DNA of 64,000 nucleotides from G965247475 sp965247475 (GTDB lineage Bacteria; Chloroflexota; UBA11872), in NCBI GenBank assembly GCA_965247475.1, contig OZ252016.1, positions 1,364,001-1,428,000 on the forward strand. The letters are read 5' to 3'. Position 1 is the stretch's first letter. Every line of letters begins with the position of its first letter. This document shows positions 42,170 to 49,771 of this stretch, one piece after another. A model generated the notes under the pieces. The model saw only the letters and a list, made by a program, of their open reading frames with translations. It searched no databases and was not told where the DNA came from. Both the position numbers and the translations under genes were made by a program.

Positions 42170-43720
42170 GTGGACGCCCTGATTGCGGCCATCGCCGGAG
42201 TGGCGATGCTCGTCGTAGGGCTCGTGGCGGGGTACTTCTATCAAGTCTTGCTATCCAGGGGGCGCGCCCGGGAGCTGAAACGCCAGATCGAGCGCGAGCT
42301 GGAGGAAGTTCAAACCCAGCAACGAGCCATGTTGAGCGCCGCGGCCGATTCCGCCCGCGAGGCGAGTCGGACCGCGGACCAAGAGATTCGAGACCGCCGG
42401 GCGGCGGTTCGCGATCTGGAGCAGCGGCTCCAGGCCCGCGAGGAGACGCTCGAGCGCGGCGCTGAGAAGCTGGATGACCGCGACCGCGAGTTTCGCGGCC
42501 GCGAACAGGCGCTCGATGACCGTCGCCGGTCAATTCAAGAGCGCGAGACGACTGTCGAGCAGGCCCGCCAGGAGCACATCGAGGCGCTCGAGCGCGCCGC
42601 AACGCTCACCCGCGATGAGGCTCGACAGGAGCTGCTGAGGGGTGTCGAGGCGGAGGTCACGCAAGCGGCGAGTCAGCTGGTGCGCGAGGCCGAGGCGGAG
42701 GCCAAGGAACGCGCGGAAGCGAAAGCGCGCTGGCTCGTAGGGCTCTCGTTGCAGCGCGTCGCCGCGCCGCACACCACCGAGATCACAACGTCGGTCGTAG
42801 ATCTCAAGAGCGACGACCTCAAGGGCCGGATCATCGGTCGCGAAGGCCGAAACATCCGGGCGCTCGAGGCCGCGACCGGCGTGGACATCATCATCGATGA
42901 CACCCCGGAGACCGTGGTGCTGTCCGGATTCGACCCGGTGCGGCGCGAGGTGGCGCGGGTAGCGCTCCAGCATCTGGTTCAGGACGGGCGGATCCACCCG
43001 GCCCGCATCGAGGAGTCGGTCGCCAAGGCGCAATCCGAGGTCGAGGAAATCATCGCGCGGGAGGGCGAGCGGGCCGCGTTCGACACGAAGATCAGCGGCT
43101 TGCCGCCCGACATCCTGCGCTACATGGGGCGCCTGCGGTTTCGCCACAGCTACGGCCAGAACGTCCTGAGCCATTCGGTGGAGGTATCGCTGCTCGCGGC
43201 CACGATGACGGCCGAGATGGGCGGCAATGTCGAGGTCGCGCGGACCGCCGGATTCCTGCACGACATCGGCAAGGCGATCGACCACGAGGTCGAAGGTCCG
43301 CACGCGCTGATCGGCGGCCAGCTGGTGCGGCGGGCCGGGGTCAGTGAGGAGGTGGCGCACGCCGGCGAGGCCCATCACTTCGAGGTGGAGCTCAAGAGCT
43401 TCGAGGCGTTCGCGGTGGCGGCGGCGGACGCGATCTCGGCCTCCCGGCCCGGCGCCCGCCGAGAGACCGTGACCCGCTACTTGCAGCGACTTGAGCGCCT
43501 GGAGGAGATCGCCGGGTCGTTCGATGGCGTCAATTCCTGCTACGCGATCCAGGCGGGCCGCGAGCTCCGCGTGCTGATCGCCCCGGAGGCCGTGGACGAG
43601 ATCAGCGTCCACCGGCTGACGCGCGACATCGCCAAGCGCATCGAGGAGACGATGGAATACCCGGGCCAGGTGAAGATCACCGCGATCCGCGAGACGCGGG
43701 TGATCGACTACGCGCGATAG
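42170..43720 (+). CDS. rny: Ribonuclease Y
   Basis: Membrane-anchored endoribonuclease, 516 aa, that starts mRNA decay. GTG start at 42170. One N-terminal span (LIAAIAGVAMLVVGLVAGYFY), a long coiled coil (~30-190, rich in Glu/Arg, as in REARELKRQIERELEEV), a KH domain (VVDLKSDDLKGRIIGREGRNIRALEAATGVDIIIDD) and an HD domain with LRFRHSYGQNVLSHSVE and FLHDIGKAID. All are in the usual order and length. It has its own -35/-10 promoter. It is the single RNA decay gene in this window. Confidence 0.95.
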   Translation: MDALIAAIAGVAMLVVGLVAGYFYQVLLSRGRARELKRQIERELEEVQTQQRAMLSAAADSAREASRTADQEIRDRRAAVRDLEQRLQAREETLERGAEKLDDRDREFRGREQALDDRRRSIQERETTVEQARQEHIEALERAATLTRDEARQELLRGVEAEVTQAASQLVREAEAEAKERAEAKARWLVGLSLQRVAAPHTTEITTSVVDLKSDDLKGRIIGREGRNIRALEAATGVDIIIDDTPETVVLSGFDPVRREVARVALQHLVQDGRIHPARIEESVAKAQSEVEEIIAREGERAAFDTKISGLPPDILRYMGRLRFRHSYGQNVLSHSVEVSLLAATMTAEMGGNVEVARTAGFLHDIGKAIDHEVEGPHALIGGQLVRRAGVSEEVAHAGEAHHFEVELKSFEAFAVAAADAISASRPGARRETVTRYLQRLERLEEIAGSFDGVNSCYAIQAGRELRVLIAPEAVDEISVHRLTRDIAKRIEETMEYPGQVKITAIRETRVIDYAR

Positions 43721-43733
43721 CTGCAGTCCCCGC

Positions 43734-43760
43734 GAGCCTGGTTGACAGACGGCGAATCCG
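43734..43760. repeat. GAGCCTGGTTGAC short repeat after rny
   Basis: The first 13 bases match 16076-16088 exactly and the extension agrees at 23 of 27 positions. Both copies begin 14 bases after a stop codon (rny, pafA). Meaning unknown; may be the start of a dispersed repeat. Confidence 0.4.
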
Positions 43761-43849
43761 AAGTCGTCATTGCGGCAATAGGCCGGACCCGTACTCGATA
43801 CGGGGCCGGAATCCAGAACGAGTGTGGTGTCGATCGCCATTCCCTTCGG

Positions 43850-43868
43850 ACCCCGGCGTTCGCCGGGA
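43850..43868. repeat. Dispersed palindromic repeat, copy 2
   Basis: ACCCCGGCG and CGCCGGGA around a TT loop, nearly the same as 21611-21630, including the A/TTACGG flank. It lies between rny and the ArsR gene. The 43720-43920 gap is dominated by this kind of repeat. Confidence 0.6.
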
Positions 43869-43933
43869 TTACGGAGCGGGGCCATTCATGCAGCGGCGGC
43901 GCGCCCGGCCGCTGGCGGCGCGACCGCGCGACT

Positions 43934-43951
43934 GATAAACTTTTGTTTATC
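43934..43951. promoter_or_regulatory. Perfect 7-4-7 inverted repeat, ArsR operator
   Basis: GATAAAC-TTTT-GTTTATC lies 28 bp upstream of the ArsR-type regulator start. ArsR/SmtB-type regulators bind 12-2-12-like imperfect repeats or AT-rich inverted repeats overlapping their promoters; this is one of the most AT-rich sites in the window. It probably controls the regulator and the inositol-lipid operon behind it. Confidence 0.75.
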
Positions 43952-43979
43952 CAATTCCGGCGCTGATCCAGAGGCTCGA

Positions 43980-44348
43980 ATGTCGGCGGACATCGGGAGG
44001 CTTCGCGCCTACACGCGCGCGCTCGCCTCGGGGAGGCGGCTGCGGATGCTCGGCGTAATCGCCGAGCATCGCGAACTCACCGTGGCGGAGCTTTCGCGGC
44101 TCGTTGGCATAAGCCAGCCGCTGGTGTCGTGGCATCTACGGCGGCTTCAGAGCATCGGGCTGGTGGAGCGCCGCCGGGTCGGACGCGAGGCACGGTACTC
44201 GCTCGATCACAGGCGGATGCTCGCCGAGCACGGCTATCTGACCGAGCACATCGAGCAGGTCACTGGATTTGGCGCGGATGAGCAGACGGCGGAGGCCAAG
44301 CCGGGTCACTCACAAGTGTTGGCGACCCAAGCCGGGAGGAAAGCGTGA
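43980..44348 (+). CDS. ArsR-family transcriptional regulator
   Basis: 122 aa. Start ATG at 43980; the longer open frame before it is non-conserved. The winged helix is clear: SGRRLRMLGVIAEHRELTVAELSRLVGISQPLVSWHLRRLQSIGLVERRRVGREARYSL. No Cys pair for metal binding is visible (no CxC in the recognition helix), so it senses something else. The last four bases overlap the ino1 GTG start (GTGA), and its own operator-like repeat is just upstream. It probably regulates itself and ino1-patA-pimA-pgsA. Confidence 0.9.
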   Translation: MSADIGRLRAYTRALASGRRLRMLGVIAEHRELTVAELSRLVGISQPLVSWHLRRLQSIGLVERRRVGREARYSLDHRRMLAEHGYLTEHIEQVTGFGADEQTAEAKPGHSQVLATQAGRKA

Positions 44349-45442
44349 GTAGCGTACGCGTCGCAATCATCGGGGTCGGGAACTGCTCGTCGTCGCTCGT
44401 GCAAGGTGTGACGCACTATCGAAACGCGCCGACGGACGAGTTCATTCCGGGTCTCATGCATCCGATGCTCGGCCCGTACCACGTCGGCGACATCGAGTTC
44501 TCCGCGGCGATCGACGTGGACAGGAACAAGGTCGGCAAGGACCTGTCGGAGGCCGTCTTCGACCACAGCAACAACGTGGAGAAGTTCGCGGACGTGCACG
44601 CCCTGGGCGTGCCCGTTGCGCGCGGCATGACGCACGACGGCATCGGCGCGTACCTGGCGGATGAGGTGATCAAGGCCGAGGGTTCGACGGAGGACGTAGT
44701 CGAGTTGCTTCGCGACACCAAGACCGACGTGGTCATCAACTATCTGCCAGTCGGCAGCGAGGAAGCCACCAAGTGGTACGTCGAGCAGATCTTGCAGGCC
44801 GGATGCGCGATGGTGAACTGCATGCCGGTGTTCATCGCGCGCGAGGCCTACTGGCAGGACCGGTTCGAGAAGGCCGGCACGCCGATCGTCGGTGACGACA
44901 TCAAGTCGCAGGTCGGCGCCACGATCGTGCACCGGGTTCTGACGCGCCTCTTCCGCGAGCGGGGCGTGAAGCTCAAGCGGACCTACCAGCTCAATGTCGG
45001 CGGCAACTCCGACTTCAAGAACATGCTGGAGCGGACGCGATTGGAGTCAAAGAAGGAGTCAAAGACCAACGCCGTCACCAGCCAGCTGGACTACGACATC
45101 GGCGCGGACAACGTCCATATCGGTCCCAGTGACTACATCCCCTGGCTCAACGACCGGAAGTGGGCCTACCTCCGGATGGAGGGCGAGTCATTCGGCGGCC
45201 AGCCACTGAATGTCGAGCTGAAGCTCGAGGTCGAGGATTCGCCGAATTCCGCCGGCGTGGTCATCGACGCGGTCCGCTGCTGCAAGATCGGCCTCGACCG
45301 AGGTCTGACCGGTGCCCTCGAGGGTCCGTCGGCCTACCTGATGAAGTCCCCACCGATCCAGTACACGGACGAAGAGGCGCACTCGATGATGGAGGACTTC
45401 GTCCGATCGGCCCACGTGACAGCGGGAGCGCCGACCGAGTAG
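44345..45442 (+). CDS. ino1: Inositol-3-phosphate synthase (Ino1-type)
   Basis: Converts glucose-6-phosphate to myo-inositol-3-phosphate (also called L-myo-inositol-1-phosphate), using NAD, 365 aa. Marks are VRVAIIGVGNCSSSLVQGV (NAD loop), IEFSAAIDVDRNKVGKDL, VVINYLPVGSEEATKWY, NCMPVFIAREAYWQDRFEKAGTPIVGDDIKSQVGATIVHR, LNVGGNSDFKNML and EDSPNSAGVVIDAVRC. This is the archaeal/actinobacterial type. It is the first enzyme of the PI lipid operon; the acyltransferase starts 7 bp downstream. Confidence 0.95.
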   Translation: MSSVRVAIIGVGNCSSSLVQGVTHYRNAPTDEFIPGLMHPMLGPYHVGDIEFSAAIDVDRNKVGKDLSEAVFDHSNNVEKFADVHALGVPVARGMTHDGIGAYLADEVIKAEGSTEDVVELLRDTKTDVVINYLPVGSEEATKWYVEQILQAGCAMVNCMPVFIAREAYWQDRFEKAGTPIVGDDIKSQVGATIVHRVLTRLFRERGVKLKRTYQLNVGGNSDFKNMLERTRLESKKESKTNAVTSQLDYDIGADNVHIGPSDYIPWLNDRKWAYLRMEGESFGGQPLNVELKLEVEDSPNSAGVVIDAVRCCKIGLDRGLTGALEGPSAYLMKSPPIQYTDEEAHSMMEDFVRSAHVTAGAPTE

Positions 45443-45449
45443 GGCTTCG

Positions 45450-46331
45450 ATGATCGCGCTGATCGAGATATGCACCACGATCGAGCGCTGGATGCCGGTG
45501 CCAGTGAAGATCGGACTGGCCCGTCTGCTGGGGCTGGTGGCGTTCTGGCTGTTTCCGCGAATCCGGCGCAACACGATCGCGAACATGTCGGTCATGCTGG
45601 GGCTGCCGGCCAGCCATCCCCGCGTCCGCGCGCTCGCGCTGCGGTCGGTTCAGGCCTACGCCGAGCACTTGGCCGACTTCCTGCGGATGTACCGACTCAC
45701 GGCGGCGGAGCTGCTTCGACAGACGGTTCACATCGAGGGATATGAGAACTTTCGCCGATTCCAGTCGATGGGGCTTGGTGGGGTCTTGATCAGCGCGCAC
45801 TTCGGCAACTTTGAGTGGTGCGGCGGCCTGGTGTCGTTGGACAGCCCCACCTACGCCGTCGCCGAGACTTTCTCGAGTCGATCGCTGACCGCGCTGCTCG
45901 ATCACGTGCGGGCGAAGAAGAACATGCAGTCGCTGCAGCTCGGCGGTGCGGCCCGAGGAATCCTGCGCGTGCTTCGTCGCGCCGAGTTCGTGGCGATCGT
46001 CGCCGACCGCCCCACGCCGGGCAAGGGCGTGCAGGTCGAGTTCTTCGGCCGGCCAACCTGGGTACCCGAAGGAGCGGCGGCGCTCGCTCGGCGGGCCGGC
46101 AGCCCGCTGCTGGTTGGCGGGATGACGCGAAACCACGACCGGACGTTCAACGCCTATGGCATGCCGCCCATCTTCGTTGACCGGGACAAGCCCGCGCCCG
46201 AGGCCGTGCGCGAGGCGATGCAGCGCGTGATGTGGGATCTCGAAACGCTGATCCGCAAGGCGCCCGCGCAGTGGTACATGTTCCGCCCGATGTGGCCGGA
46301 AGCGGCGGCGGAGCTGGCCGGTCGGGTATGA
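45450..46331 (+). CDS. Lysophospholipid acyltransferase, PatA-like (PIM acyltransferase)
   Basis: LpxL/HtrB-type acyltransferase of 293 aa. The N-terminal amphipathic stretch is MPVPVKIGLARLLGLVAFWLF; the catalytic His is in LISAHFGNFEWCGG (HxxxE-like, with Asn/Glu following); further marks are VAIVADRPTPGKGVQVEFFGRP and WYMFRPMWPE. In mycobacteria, PatA acylates the mannose of PIM1/2. Placing between ino1 and the PimA-like gene supports this here. It overlaps the next gene by four bases (ATGA). A plain lipid A acyltransferase is less likely because no lipid A genes are here. Confidence 0.85.
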   Translation: MIALIEICTTIERWMPVPVKIGLARLLGLVAFWLFPRIRRNTIANMSVMLGLPASHPRVRALALRSVQAYAEHLADFLRMYRLTAAELLRQTVHIEGYENFRRFQSMGLGGVLISAHFGNFEWCGGLVSLDSPTYAVAETFSSRSLTALLDHVRAKKNMQSLQLGGAARGILRVLRRAEFVAIVADRPTPGKGVQVEFFGRPTWVPEGAAALARRAGSPLLVGGMTRNHDRTFNAYGMPPIFVDRDKPAPEAVREAMQRVMWDLETLIRKAPAQWYMFRPMWPEAAAELAGRV

Positions 46332-47503
46332 AGATCCTGCTGGTCTCGCCGTACGACTTCCCGTATCCGGGCGGGGTGACCGAGCACGTCGTCAATCTGG
46401 ACCGCGAGTTCCGCGAGCGCGGTCACGAGTCGATGATCATGGCGCCGTCATCGTCCGACGACTCCGAGGAGCAGTTCCCGAACTTCCACCGGGTGGGCAC
46501 GCGAATCGTCCCGCTTCCGGTGAACCAGTCCACGGCCCGGCTGACGCTATCGCCCGCACTGCTGCCGCGGGTGCGCCGGATCTTGAACCGTCATGCGTTC
46601 GACGTGATCCATCTGCATGAGGCGCTGTTGCCGGCGCTGCCGCTGACGGTCCTCCGATACTCGCGCACCATCAACGTCGGGACCTTTCATGCCGCTCGAA
46701 AGTCCGCCTTCTTCTACCGGACCACCCGGCCGCTGATCCGCCGCCTGCAGCGCAAGCTGCACGGGAAGATCGCCGTCTCGCAATCCGCGCGCGATCTCGT
46801 CTTCCGGTCCTATCACGGCGAGTACCGCATCATCCCCAACGGCATCGACGTGGACTTCTACGGCGAGGACATCGCGCCGTTCCCCCACCTGGTCGATGGC
46901 ATGTTCAACATCCTGTTCCTCGGCCGCCTGGAGAAGCGCAAGGGCCTGGAGCACCTGCTCCGCGCGATGGCGTTGATCCAGCAGCTGCGACCGCTCACAC
47001 GCCTGATCGTGGTCGGCGGATTCCGCCCAGGCCGCAAGCGGGCGTTTCAGCGTCAGGCCGATGAGCTGGGCCTGCGCAACGTGATATTCGAGGGATTCGT
47101 GAGCGAGACGGACAAGCGCCGCTACTTCAAGAGCTCACACGCCTTCTGCTCACCGGCCACCGGAGGCGAGAGTCAGGGCGTAGTGCTGCTCGAGGCGATG
47201 GCCGCCGGGGTGGCCGTGGTCGCCTCCGACATTCCCGGATACCGATCGGTCTTGCTCGACGGCGAGGGCGCGCTGCTGATTCCCCCCAAGGACCACGTCG
47301 CGCTTGCCCGTAATCTGATGCGGCTGATCGATAACGAGCAGAAGCGCCGGCAAATGACCGCCTTCGGCCTGCAGCGGGCACGGCAATTCGCGTGGGACAA
47401 GATCGCGGATCGGGTGCTTGCCTACTACGACGAGCTGGCTAACGAGAGCGAGATCGGCGGGCAGTATTGGACCTTCGCTCCCGCGGCCGGGCGGGCGCGA
47501 TGA
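46328..47503 (+). CDS. Phosphatidylinositol alpha-mannosyltransferase PimA-like glycosyltransferase
   Basis: GT4-type (GT-B fold) glycosyltransferase, 391 aa. Start ATG at 46328 gives MKILLVSPYDFPYPGGVTEHV, the PimA-type acceptor loop with GGVxxHV. The donor site has VSQSARD, IIPNGIDVDFYG, NILFLGRLEKRKGLEHLL and the catalytic Glu motif of ATGGESQGVVLLEAMAAG. PimA in mycobacteria transfers mannose from GDP-mannose to PI. Overlaps (ATGA) on both sides show a tight operon. Sugar specificity is inferred by context. Length fits (PimA 386 aa). Confidence 0.88.
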   Translation: MKILLVSPYDFPYPGGVTEHVVNLDREFRERGHESMIMAPSSSDDSEEQFPNFHRVGTRIVPLPVNQSTARLTLSPALLPRVRRILNRHAFDVIHLHEALLPALPLTVLRYSRTINVGTFHAARKSAFFYRTTRPLIRRLQRKLHGKIAVSQSARDLVFRSYHGEYRIIPNGIDVDFYGEDIAPFPHLVDGMFNILFLGRLEKRKGLEHLLRAMALIQQLRPLTRLIVVGGFRPGRKRAFQRQADELGLRNVIFEGFVSETDKRRYFKSSHAFCSPATGGESQGVVLLEAMAAGVAVVASDIPGYRSVLLDGEGALLIPPKDHVALARNLMRLIDNEQKRRQMTAFGLQRARQFAWDKIADRVLAYYDELANESEIGGQYWTFAPAAGRAR

Positions 47504-48096
47504 TCGGCCCGCGGACACTGGCGCTCTCGCGACAGATCGCGGAGCGCATCGCCGGCCCAATCGCCAGCACTGGCATTGATCCGAACGTGCTCACGATCGC
47601 GGGATTCTTGGTCAGCACGGCCACGGCTGTCGTGATCGCTCTCGGCTGGACGCTCGCCGGCGGCGTGCTGGTCTTGGTCGCCGGCGGATTCGACATGCTG
47701 GACGGGGCGGTCGCGCGACTGAACGGCAGCCGCTCCCAATTCGGAGCGTTTCTGGATTCAACGCTGGACCGGTGGGCGGAGGGCTTCATCTTCACCGGGC
47801 TCATCTGGCACCAGGTTGTGCGAGACGCGCAGATCGAGGTGATTCTGGCGGTGCTCACGCTGATCGGGTCGATGCTTGTCAGCTACACACGCGCGCGCGC
47901 CGAGGGCCTTGGGCTCGACGCCAAGGTAGGGCTGCTTCAGCGACCCGAGCGCCTGATCCTCCTGGGGATAGGGCTGCTCGGGCCGACCTGGCTGCTGAGC
48001 GGGGTGCTGTGGTTCCTGGCGATCGCCACCGCGCTCACGGCCGGTCAGCGAATGATCCACGTCTACCGCGAGATCGAGCGATCGAAGCGGCCATAG
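47500..48096 (+). CDS. pgsA: CDP-alcohol phosphatidyltransferase, probable phosphatidylinositol (phosphate) synthase
   Basis: 198 aa membrane protein. The CDP-alcohol motif is complete: DMLDGAVARLNG, then GAFLDSTLDRWAE (D-x2-DG-x-AR-x8-G-x3-D-x3-D). Hydrophobic spans flank it (VLTIAGFLVSTATAVVIAL, LAGGVLVLVAGGF, VLTLIGSMLVS). Start ATG at 47500 overlaps the pimA stop (ATGA). In actinobacteria the PIP synthase links CDP-diacylglycerol and inositol-3-phosphate, and the neighbouring Ino1 supplies the acceptor. Phosphatidylglycerolphosphate synthase is an alternative, but the operon argues for inositol. Confidence 0.85.
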   Translation: MIGPRTLALSRQIAERIAGPIASTGIDPNVLTIAGFLVSTATAVVIALGWTLAGGVLVLVAGGFDMLDGAVARLNGSRSQFGAFLDSTLDRWAEGFIFTGLIWHQVVRDAQIEVILAVLTLIGSMLVSYTRARAEGLGLDAKVGLLQRPERLILLGIGLLGPTWLLSGVLWFLAIATALTAGQRMIHVYREIERSKRP

Positions 48097-48227
48097 GCCG
48101 GCGGCAGCCCTGGCAGATCCCAGCAGCGGCAACGGATGTTCACCCTCGGACTCTCCGCCGGACGACAACGCCGGCCACCGTGCAACGCAGGCCCCGAGCC
48201 GCAGTCGGCCATATAGCCGGCAACGGT

Positions 48228-48757
48228 GTGAAAGTCTTTACGTTTGAAACACATCTATCGCTACCACACCCATTGGGATGCGTTTTTTCGTTCTCTTCAG
48301 ACGCAAACAACCCCGAGACTATTATGCCCAACTGGATGCACTTCTAGGTCGTCACGGCGGGATCGACCGAGATGAGAGCCGGCGCGCATATCGACTACCG
48401 CCTGCGGTATCGCGGCATACCCATGATCTGGCGCAGCGAAATCACAGTTTGGGATCCGCGCATCGGTTTGTCGACATCCAAATCAAGGGACCGTATCGTG
48501 AGTGGATCCACGAACACATACTTGTCGGGGGAAACGGTGGGACGATCGCATCGGATCACGTCGAGTACTCAGTGATGGGAGGCACCCTGATCAATACACT
48601 CTTCGTATGGCCTGATATCGTACGCACATTTGCCCACAGGCATCGAACTATCAGGAAGGTTTCTGCGGATCATCGAGTTCTAACAGTGCATAGCACTAGT
48701 CGTAATACATTTATGTTCCTTGCGCACGAGCGTTCACGGAGATTTGCTCTCGAATAG
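48228..48757 (+). pseudogene. SRPBCC-family protein, decayed
   Basis: Remains of a ligand-binding START-like (SRPBCC) protein: VKVFTFETHLSLPHPLGCVFSF and SSDANNPETIMPNWMHF, then an in-frame TAG at 48345-48347, then GAHIDYRLRYRGIPMIWRSEITVWDP in the same frame. Near 48456 the reading frame shifts, and the usual RFVDIQIKGPYREW continues in another frame through GGTIASDHVEYSVMGGTLINTLFV. Two independent lesions (nonsense plus frameshift) and lower GC than neighbours mark a true pseudogene rather than an error. It follows the PI operon on the same strand. Confidence 0.85.
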
Positions 48758-48856
48758 TGCGGCGCGCTTTCCTGTTCGATGTGATACCGTGACTGACGCG
48801 AGCGAGTCTCCCACTTTTTGGGAACGGTATCTCCGGTCGAAGTGAGTGACTGACGG

Positions 48857-49771
48857 GTGAATAGTCTTGTTATCGAGACCCACGAGCTGACGAAGCGTTA
48901 CGGTCGCATCTTGGCCGTCGACAGGCTTTCGCTGGAGGTGCCCCGCGGCAGCGTCTTCGGACTGCTTGGCCCCAACGGCTCGGGCAAGACAACCGTGATG
49001 GGCATGCTGCTCGGTCTGGTGCAGCCGACCTCGGGCAGTTTCAATCTGCTTGACTCGGGTATGGGCCAGGACGATGTGCTGCATCGCATCGGCGCGATCG
49101 TCGAGTCGCCATCGTTCTACCCGTACCTCTCCGGGCGCCGCAACCTCGCCTATTTCCAGAACATTGCGGAACGCGGCTCCCCCCAGGAGCTGGACGATCT
49201 GCTCGAGCGGGTAGGCCTCGCGGATCGGGCGGACGACCGCTTCCAAACCTACTCGCTTGGCATGAAACAGCGATTGGGTCTGGCGTACACCCTTCTTGGC
49301 AGCCCCGAGCTCTTGCTGCTCGACGAGCCGACCAACGGCATGGACCCGGCGGGCATGGCAGAGGTTCGCGAGCTGATTCGGAGCCTCGGCACCGATGGAC
49401 GGACCGTGCTGCTGTCGAGCCATCTGCTGCACGAGGTCGAACAGGTGTGCGACAGCGTCGGGATCCTCTCCAAAGGCAAGCTGATTGCCCAGGGCGATGT
49501 TGCCAGCCTGCTGCAGCGGCAGGAACAGGTCCGCCTGCGAACATCCGACGATGCGAGGGCCACCGAGATCCTCGCGGACCTGCCGTGGGTCGAGGACATC
49601 AGGCCCGAGGACGACGCCCTCGTGGTGACGGCCGCGCATGAGCGGTCCTCGGATCTGACCGCCGCCCTGAGCAGATCCCAAGTCTACGTCGCCGAGATAG
49701 CGCCCGTCCAGGCGTCGTTGGAGCAGTACTTCCTCGAAATAACCAGCGAGGACGGCGACCGATCCGAATGA
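48857..49771 (+). CDS. ABC transporter ATPase (ABC-2 type exporter)
   Basis: 304 aa ATPase with GTG start. Walker A GLLGPNGSGKTTVMGML, Q-loop and signature YSLGMKQRLG, Walker B LLLLDEPTNGMDPAGM, H-loop LLSSHLLHEVEQV. C-terminal ~70 residues are the accessory part often seen in bacitracin/lantibiotic-type exporters. The ABC-2 permease gene starts four bases before its stop. Codon use shows lower GC in places than neighbours. Substrate unknown; may be antibiotics, lipids or teichoic-like polymers. Confidence 0.92.
   Translation: MNSLVIETHELTKRYGRILAVDRLSLEVPRGSVFGLLGPNGSGKTTVMGMLLGLVQPTSGSFNLLDSGMGQDDVLHRIGAIVESPSFYPYLSGRRNLAYFQNIAERGSPQELDDLLERVGLADRADDRFQTYSLGMKQRLGLAYTLLGSPELLLLDEPTNGMDPAGMAEVRELIRSLGTDGRTVLLSSHLLHEVEQVCDSVGILSKGKLIAQGDVASLLQRQEQVRLRTSDDARATEILADLPWVEDIRPEDDALVVTAAHERSSDLTAALSRSQVYVAEIAPVQASLEQYFLEITSEDGDRSE

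Noticed and set aside
46328..47503. Sugar transferase acting on lipopolysaccharide
   Set aside because: No LPS genes in the window; operon with ino1 and CDP-alcohol transferase favours inositol lipids.
48097..48860. Mobile element as cause of the decayed SRPBCC gene
   Set aside because: No transposase, terminal repeats or direct repeats could be seen around it.
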